A stretch of DNA of 15,923 nucleotides from an uncultured Lachnospiraceae bacterium (GTDB lineage Bacteria; Bacillota; Clostridia; Lachnospirales; Lachnospiraceae), in assembly GCA_948441955.1 (NCBI GenBank), contig CAOJQZ010000056.1, forward strand, positions 1-15,923, written 5' to 3'. Of this stretch, positions 8,701 to 15,794 are shown in pieces (positions within the stretch are counted from its first letter, which is position 1; every line of letters begins with the position of its first letter). A program made the translations under genes and the position numbers. The notes under the pieces are model-generated. The model ran no database searches, was not told the DNA's origin, and was given only the letters and a program-made list of their open reading frames with translations.

Positions 8701-10317
8701 CTGATATCTCCGCCGCCCCATCATGATATTTATTCTATTGAAGATCTTGCACAGCTTATTTATGATTTGAAAAATGCAAATAAATATGCACAGATTTCTG
8801 TAAAGCTTGTGTCAGAAGCAGGGGTGGGAACCGTGGCGGCAGGCGTTGCAAAAGCAGGTGCGCAGACAATTTTGATATCCGGATATGACGGAGGAACCGG
8901 CGCCGCTCCGGAAAGCTCGATTCATAATGCCGGACTTCCGTGGGAGCTGGGACTTGCAGAGACGCATCAGACGCTTCTCAAAAATGGATTAAGGAGCCGG
9001 GTGCGCATTGAGACGGACGGAAAACTTATGAGTGGGCGTGACGTTGCTGTTGCAGCTCTTCTTGGTGCAGAAGAGTTTGGATTTGCCACAGCGCCCCTTG
9101 TAACGCTGGGATGCGTGATGATGAGAGTCTGCAATCTGGATACTTGTCCGGCAGGCGTTGCAACACAGAATCCAAAACTTCGGAGACGCTTTAAAGGAAA
9201 ACCGGAATATGTGGAGAATTTCATGCTGTTTATTGCAGAAGAGCTTCGGGAATATATGGCGAAGCTTGGCGTCCGTACGCTGGATGAAATGGTAGGAAGA
9301 ACCGATCTTCTGAAGATAAAGGAAGGAGTAAGCCTGCCGGCAGCGGCTAAAGTAGATTTATCAGAAATCCTATGGAATCCTTTTAGCAGTGGAACTGCCC
9401 GCCCTATATTTACGCCTTCTCAGTCATATGATTTCCAGCTTGAGAAGACATTGGATGAACGAATACTTTTAAAAAGGCTTAAAACCGCAGTAGAAAAGGG
9501 AGAAAAGGCTTCTGCAAAATTAAAGGTGGGAAATACGGACCGGGCGCTTGGTACAATTTTGGGTGCAGAGATTACAAGGCATCATAAGAACGGAATGCCG
9601 GAGGACACGATTACAGTAGAATGTACCGGCGCCGGCGGCCAGAGCTTCGGCGCATTTATTCCGAAGGGTCTTACATTGTCTCTGTGCGGTGATACCAACG
9701 ATTATTTTGGAAAAGGACTTTCCGGAGGAAAGCTGATTTTGTATCCGCCGAAGAACAGGGGGTATAAGGCAGAGGAGAATATTGCCGCAGGAAACGTGGC
9801 GCTTTACGGCGCTACCAGCGGGAAAGCATATATAAATGGTGCAGCGGGCGAACGTTTTGCAGTCCGAAACTCCGGGGCCTACGCGGTGGTTGAAGGTGTA
9901 GGCGAACATGGCTGTGAATATATGACCGGAGGAAGGGTGGTTGTACTTGGAAAGACCGGTAAAAACTTTGCGGCAGGTATGAGCGGCGGAATTGCCTATG
10001 TGCTGGACGAGGACAATCATCTGTACCGAAATCTGAATAAGGATATGATTTCTATCGAAAAGGTAGAAAATAAATATGATGTTCAGGAATTGAAACAGAT
10101 GATTAAAGAGCATGTAGAGGCTACCGGATCAGCTCAGGGTTCACGTATTCTTGAGGCTTTTGAAGAATATCTTCCGAAATTTAAAAAAATTATCCCTTAT
10201 GATTATAAGAAAATGCTTGCGCTCTCCGCCAGACTGGAAGAAAAGGGAATGAGTACCCAGCAGGCGCAGATGGAAGCATTTTATGAGAGCTTTCAGATGA
10301 AAGAAACGGAGGAATAA
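5779..10317 (+). CDS. gltB: Glutamate synthase, large (alpha) subunit
   Basis: The large subunit of GOGAT, which turns glutamine and 2-oxoglutarate into two glutamates. At 1512 residues it is full length. Domains in order are: a class II glutamine amidotransferase with nucleophile Cys15 in EHDNCGIG (exposed after removal of a short propeptide, by family precedent) and H240-N241-G242; a central linker domain (about 470-760); an FMN-binding synthase barrel (about 820-1190) with KPGEGGHLPARKV and SGYDGGTGAAP; and a C-terminal beta-helix with repeated glycines (about 1260-1450). Cys1112, Cys1118 and Cys1123 (CVMMRVCNLDTC) are the expected ligands of the 3Fe-4S cluster. It overlaps pyrG by four bases and is three bases from gltD, so the three are co-transcribed. 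Electrons should come from the GltD partner. Confidence 0.98.
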   Translation: MTSGLYRAQFEHDNCGIGAVVNSKGIKSHKTVENALKIVENLEHRAGKDAEGKTGDGVGILLQISHGFFKKVCAQAGILIGQEREYGIAQMFFPRNELKRNQAKKMFEIIVEKEGLELLGFREVPVEPDVLGHKARECMPHIVQAFIKKPERVSRGLEFDRKLYIARRVFEQSNDNTYVVSMSSRTIVYKGMFLAGQLRTFFSDLQDKDYESAIAMVHSRFSTNTNPSWERAHPNRFIVHNGEINTIRGNADKMLAREETMESAHLKGELHKVLPVVNTNGSDSAMLDNTLEFLVMSGMELPLALMIAIPEPWSNNKTLSQDERDFYQYYATMMEPWDGPASIVFSDGDKVGAVLDRNGLRPSRYYVMKNGDLILSSEVGVLAVPEEEIVLKERLHPGKMLLVDTVRGRILQDKELKKIYTASRPYGEWLDRNLVELKSLKIPNCRTEGYEGEKRRQLQKAFGYTYEEYKGSIRNMALNGSEAIAAMGTDTPLAVLSEKKRPLFDYFKQLFAQVTNPPIDAIREEIVTSTTVYAGKKGNLLEEKAENCQVLKINNPILTNTDMLKIRQMKREGFRTAVVPIVYYKSTSLARAIDRLFVEVDKAYKDGANILVLSDRGVDENHMPIPSLLAVSAVHQHLVNTKKQTSLALILESGEPREVHHFAALLGYGACAVNPYLALDTIQELIEEKLLNKDYYAAVEDYNSAVLHGIVKIASKMGISTIQSYQGAKIFEAVGISKEVTEQYFSGTVSRVGGITLEDIAEQVEYYHSKAFDPLGLETDLTLDSLGKHKRRSGGEKHRYDPETIHLLQQSAWTGSYPLFKEYTKKVDEEQNGNLRSLLDFNYNKDEISIQEVESARDIVKRFKTGAMSYGSISQEAHETLAIAMNRLHGKSNTGEGGESDERLDSAGSSNDRCSAIKQVASGRFGVTSRYLVSAKEIQIKMAQGAKPGEGGHLPARKVYPWIAKTRHSTPGVSLISPPPHHDIYSIEDLAQLIYDLKNANKYAQISVKLVSEAGVGTVAAGVAKAGAQTILISGYDGGTGAAPESSIHNAGLPWELGLAETHQTLLKNGLRSRVRIETDGKLMSGRDVAVAALLGAEEFGFATAPLVTLGCVMMRVCNLDTCPAGVATQNPKLRRRFKGKPEYVENFMLFIAEELREYMAKLGVRTLDEMVGRTDLLKIKEGVSLPAAAKVDLSEILWNPFSSGTARPIFTPSQSYDFQLEKTLDERILLKRLKTAVEKGEKASAKLKVGNTDRALGTILGAEITRHHKNGMPEDTITVECTGAGGQSFGAFIPKGLTLSLCGDTNDYFGKGLSGGKLILYPPKNRGYKAEENIAAGNVALYGATSGKAYINGAAGERFAVRNSGAYAVVEGVGEHGCEYMTGGRVVVLGKTGKNFAAGMSGGIAYVLDEDNHLYRNLNKDMISIEKVENKYDVQELKQMIKEHVEATGSAQGSRILEAFEEYLPKFKKIIPYDYKKMLALSARLEEKGMSTQQAQMEAFYESFQMKETEE

Positions 10318-10320
10318 GAG

Positions 10321-11805
10321 ATGGGAAAAGTGACAGGGTTTTTAGATTATGAGAGAAAAAGTTCAGAAGCAGAGGAACCTCTTAAGAGGATTCGCTATTT
10401 TCATGAATTCCGCACTTCGTTACCATTAGACGAGCAAAGTAAGCAGGGAGGACGCTGTATGGCGTGCGGCGTGCCTTTCTGCCAGAATGGAGGGATGATT
10501 GGAGGAATGGCTTCCGGATGCCCTCTTCATAATCTGGTGCCTGAAACAAATGATCTGGTCTATAGCGGGAACTGGAGGCAGGCGTATGAGCGTCTAAGTA
10601 AGACACATTGCTTTCCGGAGTTTACAGGCAGAGTGTGTCCTGCCCTGTGCGAAGCAGCCTGTACCTGTAATTTAGAAGGAGAGCCGGTAGCTGCAAAGGA
10701 AAATGAAAAAGCGATCATTGAGCATGCCTTTTTAAGCGGCTGGGTGGCGGCAAGGCCGCCCAAGGTGCGCACCGGAAAAAAGGTTGCCGTAATTGGGAGC
10801 GGTCCGGCAGGCCTTGCCGTGGCACAGCAGTTAAACCGCAGAGGCCATTTGGTTACAGTATTTGAACGAAGCGATCGGATTGGAGGACTGCTCCGGTATG
10901 GGATTCCGAATATGAAGCTTGAAAAAGAGGTTTTAGATCGGCGGCTTGCGCTTATGGAGGCGGAAGGAATTGTATTTAAAACAAATACAGATGTGGGAAA
11001 GAATACTTCGGCAGAGATACTTAAGAAGGAATTTGACAGAATTGTACTGGCATGCGGGGCTTCTGAACCGAGGGATATCTGCGTCCCAGGGAGGGACAGC
11101 AAGCATATTTACTTTGCGGTAGATTTTTTAGCCTCTGTTACAAAGAGTCTTTTGGACTCAGGACTTGAGGATGGGAAATATATTCAGGCAAAGGGGAAAC
11201 ACGTACTGATCATTGGAGGAGGCGATACAGGAAATGACTGTGTGGGGACAGTGATACGTCTGGGCGCAGAGTCTGTAACACAGCTTGAAATGATGCCCAG
11301 GCCCGACACACAAAGAAACAAAACAAATCCGTGGCCCCAGTGGCCGAGGGTACTGAAAACCGACTATGGACAGGAGGAGGCAATTGCAGTTTACGGAAGT
11401 GATCCGCGTATTTACGAGACAACTGTGAAGGAGTTTCGGAAGGACAAAAATGGAAATGTAAAACAGGCGGTTCTTATAACATTGGAGGCAAAACAGGACG
11501 AAAAAACCGGAAAAACGAATATGCTTCCTATTCCTGGAAGCGAAAAAGCTATTTCAGCGGATTTGGTTCTGATTGCGGCAGGATTTTCAGGAAGCCAGTC
11601 CTATGTAACAGATGCATTTAAGGTGAAAGTGGATTCCCGTACAAATGTGTGGTCAGAAAAAGGACATTATGAGACAACGGTGCCGGGGATTTTTGCCTCA
11701 GGCGATATGCACAGAGGACAGTCTCTTGTGGTATGGGCGATCAAAGAGGGGAGAGAAGCGGCAAAAGCCATAGACGAATCACTGATGGGGTATACAAATC
11801 TGTAA
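10321..11805 (+). CDS. gltD: Glutamate synthase, small (beta) subunit, NADPH-dependent
   Basis: The electron-input subunit of GOGAT: it oxidises NAD(P)H on FAD and passes electrons through iron-sulfur clusters to GltB. The 494 residues are normal. The N-terminal region holds two cysteine groups for 4Fe-4S clusters: C46, C49, C54, C67 and C97, C106, C110, C114. The FAD-binding fold follows, with VIGSGPAG (G159, G161, G164). A second dinucleotide fold, IIGGGDTG (G299-G304), serves the pyridine nucleotide, and a C-terminal GIFASGDMHRGQSLVVWA closes the flavin site. A GGAGGA inside the end of gltB, seven bases before the ATG, sets the start. Related subunits occur in NADH-dependent ferredoxin:NADP oxidoreductase and in dihydropyrimidine dehydrogenase, but adjacency to gltB settles the assignment. 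Confidence 0.97.
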   Translation: MGKVTGFLDYERKSSEAEEPLKRIRYFHEFRTSLPLDEQSKQGGRCMACGVPFCQNGGMIGGMASGCPLHNLVPETNDLVYSGNWRQAYERLSKTHCFPEFTGRVCPALCEAACTCNLEGEPVAAKENEKAIIEHAFLSGWVAARPPKVRTGKKVAVIGSGPAGLAVAQQLNRRGHLVTVFERSDRIGGLLRYGIPNMKLEKEVLDRRLALMEAEGIVFKTNTDVGKNTSAEILKKEFDRIVLACGASEPRDICVPGRDSKHIYFAVDFLASVTKSLLDSGLEDGKYIQAKGKHVLIIGGGDTGNDCVGTVIRLGAESVTQLEMMPRPDTQRNKTNPWPQWPRVLKTDYGQEEAIAVYGSDPRIYETTVKEFRKDKNGNVKQAVLITLEAKQDEKTGKTNMLPIPGSEKAISADLVLIAAGFSGSQSYVTDAFKVKVDSRTNVWSEKGHYETTVPGIFASGDMHRGQSLVVWAIKEGREAAKAIDESLMGYTNL

Positions 11806-11812
11806 AAAACCG

Positions 11813-11841
11813 TTGATATTTTAAGCCTCTGGGAATATAAT
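11813..11841 (+). promoter_or_regulatory. Sigma-A promoter of the diguanylate cyclase-MATE unit
   Basis: TTGATA (11813-11818) and a perfect TATAAT (11836-11841) are separated by 17 bases. They begin eight bases after the gltD stop. The predicted start near 11848 gives a leader of about 58 bases. No terminator was seen between gltD and this promoter, so read-through from the glt operon remains possible. Confidence 0.75.
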
Positions 11842-11905
11842 CTTTACAGGCGCCGGATTTTGGCGGAATATGAAATAAAATGAGTTATAAGGAGTGTGTG
11901 TACAC

Positions 11906-12832
11906 ATGCAAAGAGTACTGATTATTGATGAAAAACCGGAGGAGATCATAAATCTAAAAACGATTTTAGAAGGTGAGTATGAGATTACGACTGCCCATAC
12001 GGTGAAGGAAGCGCTTGACTATGCAGAAACTGGAAGACACTCATTGATACTTCTGGATACAGCGATGCCGGAGATGGAGGATTTTAAGCTATTAAAGGAC
12101 ATACAGGAGAGAGTTATGCCGTGGCATATTCCGGTACTTCTGATAACAGAGGGTTCTGATACAGAAAGGGAGGAGAGAGGACTCGTACTGGGAGCAGCAG
12201 ATCATGTTGTCCGCCCGTTTTATCCGCTGCTTTTAAAAACAAGAGTAGATACCCATGTCCGGATGTATCAGTACCGGAAAAAGGATGAACAGCAGGAGAC
12301 CATGACAGACCAGATAACAGGCGTGGCGAACAGGCAGCGTTATGAGCTTAACAGAACCTTAAGATGGCAGGAGGCAGTCCGTTTAAATGTTCCGGTTTCT
12401 ATCTGTATGTTTGATCTTGATAAATTCAGAGCATATAATGAGCAGTACGGCTATCCCGCCGGAGATAAAGTTCTGGCCTCTGTGGCAGGGGCCGTTTCCT
12501 CTAAGCTGAAAAGAAGCACGGACTTTTTTGCCCGTTATGGCGGGGAAGAATTTATTGCGGTTATCTTAGGGGGAGAGGACAGCGCTGTATTTGAACATAT
12601 GAAAAAGATACGCCAAGCGGTGGAGGAGCTTCAGATCCCCCATGGTGGTTCTGCTTTCCAGCGGATCACTGTAAGTATCGGCGGAGTTACAGTTGTTCCG
12701 CAGATTGGAGATAAATACGATACATATTTTGAAATTGTGGAAAATATGCTTGCAGAAGCAAAACAGTCTGGAAGAAATCAGGTTGTATGGATGAATAAGG
12801 AGATGGATAAGCTTAAAGAACATATGGATTGA
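11906..12832 (+). CDS. Response regulator with diguanylate cyclase (GGDEF) output
   Basis: A predicted cytoplasmic signalling enzyme that makes cyclic di-GMP from two GTP when its receiver domain is phosphorylated. The receiver (about 1-120) has acidic D8/E9, phospho-acceptor D51 in LILLDTAMP and T81. The usual conserved lysine is arginine here (R103 in VVRPF). The cyclase domain (about 135-295) has FDLDKF, the intact catalytic GGEEF (212-216) and an RxxD product-inhibition site (R203-D206), so it should be active and feedback inhibited. The start was placed at the ATG 11 bases after AAGGAG (11889-11894). An in-frame GTG at 11894 overlaps that ribosome site and is rejected. It has its own promoter and lies 10 bases before the MATE gene. 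No histidine kinase is adjacent, so its partner is unknown. Confidence 0.92.
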   Translation: MQRVLIIDEKPEEIINLKTILEGEYEITTAHTVKEALDYAETGRHSLILLDTAMPEMEDFKLLKDIQERVMPWHIPVLLITEGSDTEREERGLVLGAADHVVRPFYPLLLKTRVDTHVRMYQYRKKDEQQETMTDQITGVANRQRYELNRTLRWQEAVRLNVPVSICMFDLDKFRAYNEQYGYPAGDKVLASVAGAVSSKLKRSTDFFARYGGEEFIAVILGGEDSAVFEHMKKIRQAVEELQIPHGGSAFQRITVSIGGVTVVPQIGDKYDTYFEIVENMLAEAKQSGRNQVVWMNKEMDKLKEHMD

Positions 12833-12842
12833 GAGAGTATGA

Positions 12843-14222
12843 ATGATGAGAGGATTAAAAAAGATATTTGCTCCTGTGGATATGACAGTGGGGAAACCAT
12901 GGGAGGACATTGTGATATTCACAGTGCCGATGCTGATCGGAAATATTGCTCAGCAGCTGTATAATACGGTGGACAGCGTGGTGGTGGGCCAGTTTGTGGG
13001 GGATAATGCCCTTGCGGCAGTAGGAAGCGCCGGCCCGATATTAAATCTTCTGATTGTGCTTTTTGTCGGAATCAGTATGGGATCGGGAATTATGGTATCT
13101 CAGTATCTTGGTGCAAGGAACAGAGAAGCATTGTCAAAAACCATAGGGACCTCTGTTGTTCTGACGGCAATTGCTTCCCTGTTAGTTATGGTAATAGCTA
13201 CCCTTGCGGCAAGGCCGCTTTTGGAGCTTCTTGATACGCCGGAGACAATTATTGACTGGTGCACCTCATACCTCAGGATTCTTTTCGTGGGTATTGCCGG
13301 GATGGCATTTTATAATATATTAAGCGGTATCTTAAGAGGTCTGGGAGATTCCATGTCGGCGCTTCTTTACCTTTTGGTGGCCAGCGGCCTTAATATTGTG
13401 TTGGACCTTTTATTTGTTGCCAGATATCATATGGGTGTTGCCGGAGTGGCCCTTGCGACAGTAATTGCTCAGGCTGTTTCAGCATTATTATGCTTTTTCA
13501 GACTTACGAGGCTTAAAAAACTTTTTGACATGGAGTGGAAATATATCCGATTTTTTAAGCAGTATGCTTCCGGCATCGTTCGCCTTGGCGTACCGTCCGG
13601 TGTGACACAGGCAATTATGTCGATGGCCATGCTGGTTGTACAGTCTTTGACAAACAGCTTTGGCGAGCTTTTTATCGCGGCGAATGTCATTGTCATGCGT
13701 GTGGATGGATTTGCTATGATGCCTAATTTTTCCTTTGGAACTGCGATGACAACTTATGCAGGGCAGAATGTAGGCGCGGGAGAGTACGAACGCGTGTCAA
13801 AGGGAGCAAAGCAGGGGACGCTTATGGCTATGGGAACATCAGCCGTGATTGTGGCGCTGATTCTCCTGTTCGGAAGACACCTGATGAAAATATTCACCAA
13901 TACGCCGGAACTGGTGGAGCTTAGTATGAATATGATGCGGATTCTTGCCATAGGCTATGTGGCCGTAGCGGTAACGCAGACATTGTCCGGCGTTATGCGG
14001 GGAGCAGGCGACACGATAACCCCCATGTGGATATCTATGGTCAGCACGATCATCATTCGTGTGCCGTTAGCATACGGACTGGTACATCTGACAAAAACTC
14101 CGGAGTTCCCCCAGGGACAGAGGGCGTGTATATTTGTATCACTTCTGATGTCATGGGTACTTGGCGCGGTGATAACCAGTATCTTCTATAAAAGAGGGAA
14201 ATGGAAAGAGAAGGCTGTATAG
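12843..14222 (+). CDS. MATE-family efflux transporter
   Basis: A 459-residue membrane protein with about 12 hydrophobic segments, typical in length for the multidrug and toxic compound extrusion family, which exports cationic or drug-like compounds using a sodium or proton gradient. Family features are PMLIGNIAQQLYNTVDSVVVGQFVG in the first helix and loop (about 29-53), ALAAVGSAGP, and the internal repeat in which the second half echoes the first (GVTQAIMSMAMLVVQSLTNSFG; GMRGAGDT-like VMRGAGDTITP near 386-396, paired with ILRGLGDS near 162-169). The ATG at 12843 has only a weak GAGAG ribosome site; ATG 12846 is an equal choice. It follows the diguanylate cyclase by 10 bases with no promoter between, so the two are probably co-transcribed. 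Substrate cannot be told. Confidence 0.93.
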   Translation: MMRGLKKIFAPVDMTVGKPWEDIVIFTVPMLIGNIAQQLYNTVDSVVVGQFVGDNALAAVGSAGPILNLLIVLFVGISMGSGIMVSQYLGARNREALSKTIGTSVVLTAIASLLVMVIATLAARPLLELLDTPETIIDWCTSYLRILFVGIAGMAFYNILSGILRGLGDSMSALLYLLVASGLNIVLDLLFVARYHMGVAGVALATVIAQAVSALLCFFRLTRLKKLFDMEWKYIRFFKQYASGIVRLGVPSGVTQAIMSMAMLVVQSLTNSFGELFIAANVIVMRVDGFAMMPNFSFGTAMTTYAGQNVGAGEYERVSKGAKQGTLMAMGTSAVIVALILLFGRHLMKIFTNTPELVELSMNMMRILAIGYVAVAVTQTLSGVMRGAGDTITPMWISMVSTIIIRVPLAYGLVHLTKTPEFPQGQRACIFVSLLMSWVLGAVITSIFYKRGKWKEKAV

Positions 14223-14336
14223 TTTGTGAATTTGTAAAAAGGGACAGGGATTTGTCTTGCCAGCCCAGATGAACAGGAAAAGGAACGGCGGACAAATAAG
14301 ATAAAGGATTAACCCGCAAAAACGGAAAGTGAAAGA

Positions 14337-14373
14337 AGCAGGTCGTTCTGTGATATCAGCAGAGCGGCCTGTT
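14337..14373 (+). terminator. Probable terminator after the diguanylate cyclase-MATE unit
   Basis: The arms 14337-14350 and 14360-14373 pair over 14 bases with three G-U wobbles (for example CAGGTCGTTCTG with CAGAGCGGCCTG). The loop is 9 bases and contains TGATATCA. The following bases are only GTCATAC, so the U-tract is poor. It lies 115 bases after the MATE stop. It is a likely but not textbook terminator. Confidence 0.5.
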
Positions 14374-14424
14374 GTCATACATATAAAAGGCAGCAATATT
14401 GATGAGCATATGAATATTTGGTGC

Positions 14425-14443
14425 TATACACGATTAGCATATA
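14425..14443 (+). promoter_or_regulatory. Operator-like 19-mer, copy 1
   Basis: TATACACGATTAGCATATA matches the copy at 14464-14482 at 15 of 19 positions, 39 bases upstream of it in the same orientation. It is an imperfect inverted repeat. A binding role is inferred from its repetition ahead of a gene for a helix-turn-helix protein. Confidence 0.35.
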
Positions 14444-14463
14444 TAAAACCAGGAAGGAAAAAA

Positions 14464-14482
14464 TATACACAATTTGTATATG
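14464..14482 (+). promoter_or_regulatory. Operator-like 19-mer, copy 2
   Basis: TATACACAATTTGTATATG includes a perfect inverted repeat, ATATACA (14463-14469) and TGTATAT (14475-14481) around a 5-base spacer. It ends about 35 bases before the TATAAT of the next gene, so a bound regulator could act on that promoter. The regulator could be the XRE-type protein itself. Confidence 0.4.
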
Positions 14483-14517
14483 CCAAATTGGGGATGTTTC
14501 TTCTTAAGGAAATGTAT

Positions 14518-14523
14518 TATAAT
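14518..14523 (+). promoter_or_regulatory. Candidate -10 box of the XRE-ankyrin gene
   Basis: A perfect TATAAT lies 20 bases before the ATG at 14544, but no -35 resembling TTGACA is found 16-18 bases upstream. The transcript would start almost at the ribosome site, leaving a very short leader. It is plausible only as an activated promoter, or by chance in an AT-rich stretch. Confidence 0.35.
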
Positions 14524-14543
14524 GCTGATAAGGGAGGGCGGAA

Positions 14544-15794
14544 ATGATGTTTAAATTAGCGGAAAACAAAAAAATAGGTCAATACTTGAGGGGACGCATA
14601 GACGAGCGATTCAAGAGCCGCCGACAGTTTTGTAAAAGATATCTTGAGGAAATGGGCGAGAAGGCGGACAGAGAACAGATACAGAAAATGTCAAACCGCC
14701 TGTCGCAGATATTGAATGGGAAAAAGGGAATCCAACTATATGATCTCCCGTTGTTTTGTCGGCTGCTGGAGGTCTCCTGCGAGGAGGTACTTAGTGCTGG
14801 GAAGATCCATACTCCCGCATCTTCGCGTTTGACCAATTATACCGCCGCTTTCTCCAAAGATAGGAGAGAGTGGGAAATGTATGTAAGCAGGGAGGATTCG
14901 CCAATTCTGAATGCCGATGAGTATGGGAAAACCTTTATTGACTATGCGTTGGAAGCGGGAAATTACGATCTCCTGAAATACATGATGGACAAGAAATACA
15001 TCTGGTTTGTGGGGGCAGATAAAAAGGACTGTTTTACAGGATTTGGAGCAGGGACCAGCATAGAACAAACGATATTTCCGTATCCACGGAATTTGAATGT
15101 TTTAGATGCGCAGCTGAAGATACGGGATGAACTACGAACGCACATGATTGCTCTGGCTATCCAACATAAGGATATGGAAATGTTGGATAGCCTTCACGCA
15201 AGGGAAATTCCCACTCTATATCAAATATCTTTTTATTCATCTTCGGCAACAAATGTCTGCACACAGTATTACAACGCAAAACTCATGGAGGCGCTCACTC
15301 TTGCAGACAACAAAATTTTAGAATACTTTTCCAGAGAGTTTGAAATTATTGACAGGTGTGGATTTTCGAACAAATTTGTCTTTCCTTTTATTGGCGAGTT
15401 GATTGAGAGACTCCTTCAAAACAAAAACAGTTCTGCAAAATATATGCTGAAGGATGCCGTTCGGCACAACCAGTATGTTTATGACCAGTTGACCTCCTTG
15501 TTGGCCGATACAGTTCGTTTCTATAGAGGATTGTATTATGACATGACAGATATAACGGTAAAAAATGATCTGGCAGAGGGTATCCTAAAGAATTTATGTT
15601 TTTATGATGACGGAAGTTTAGTCAGTTATTTTGCGAGGGTCCCGGGGACGAAGAAGGGATTAAGCTCCAATATTATCCGGGTTAATGCAAAATCAACGGA
15701 TACCATGATAAACCGCCGGATTTCAGAGCTGAATGAATTGTATGAAGCAATTCATCACATAACACCAAGCTTTGAAGGAGATGCAGAGCAATGA
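14544..15794 (+). CDS. XRE-type helix-turn-helix protein with ankyrin-like segments
   Basis: A 416-residue soluble protein. Residues 10-86 resemble an XRE/Cro-type DNA-binding domain with a longer first loop: RRQFCKRYL for the first turn, then MSNRLSQILNGKKGI, then LPLFCRLLEVSCEEVLSAG, the usual closing helix. After a linker, N123-K151 (NADEYGKTFIDYALEAGNYDLLKYMMDKK) reads like a degenerate ankyrin repeat. Weaker copies follow (MIALAIQHKDMEMLDSLHAREIP; LMEALTLADNKILEYFSREF). The rest is helical with no catalytic motif that I recognise. A strong AGGGAGG (14531-14537) supports the ATG at 14544; the ATG at 14547 is equally spaced. Its stop overlaps the next start (ATGA). I infer a DNA-binding regulator with a protein-interaction domain; its target and family name are unknown. 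Accessory or mobile-element origin is possible but unproven. Confidence 0.8.
   Translation: MMFKLAENKKIGQYLRGRIDERFKSRRQFCKRYLEEMGEKADREQIQKMSNRLSQILNGKKGIQLYDLPLFCRLLEVSCEEVLSAGKIHTPASSRLTNYTAAFSKDRREWEMYVSREDSPILNADEYGKTFIDYALEAGNYDLLKYMMDKKYIWFVGADKKDCFTGFGAGTSIEQTIFPYPRNLNVLDAQLKIRDELRTHMIALAIQHKDMEMLDSLHAREIPTLYQISFYSSSATNVCTQYYNAKLMEALTLADNKILEYFSREFEIIDRCGFSNKFVFPFIGELIERLLQNKNSSAKYMLKDAVRHNQYVYDQLTSLLADTVRFYRGLYYDMTDITVKNDLAEGILKNLCFYDDGSLVSYFARVPGTKKGLSSNIIRVNAKSTDTMINRRISELNELYEAIHHITPSFEGDAEQ

Larger units (their letters stand above)
14223..14543. other. Intergenic region between the MATE gene and the XRE-ankyrin gene
   Basis: These 321 bases hold no convincing gene. The first 110 bases show nothing recognisable. 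A terminator-like hairpin follows at 14337-14373, then an AT-rich stretch with two copies of an operator-like 19-mer and a TATAAT box just before the next gene. The 72-codon frame across this region ends inside the next gene's start, lacks a ribosome site and overlaps all these elements, so it is not called. Confidence 0.6.

Noticed and set aside
11847..11870. CGCC/GGCG hairpin after gltD as its terminator
   Set aside because: The stem is four pairs, has no U-tract, and lies downstream of the next unit's promoter.
11894..11905. GTG start four codons upstream of the diguanylate cyclase ATG
   Set aside because: The GTG overlaps the AAGGAG ribosome site itself, leaving no spacing; the ATG at 11906 is correctly spaced.
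12839..12845. ATG at 12839 as start of the MATE gene
   Set aside because: It is out of frame with the MATE coding sequence; the ATG at 12843 is in frame.
14329..14547. 72-codon plus-strand frame between the MATE and XRE-ankyrin genes
   Set aside because: It overlaps a terminator-like hairpin and both 19-mers, has no ribosome site, and its residues look unlike a folded protein.
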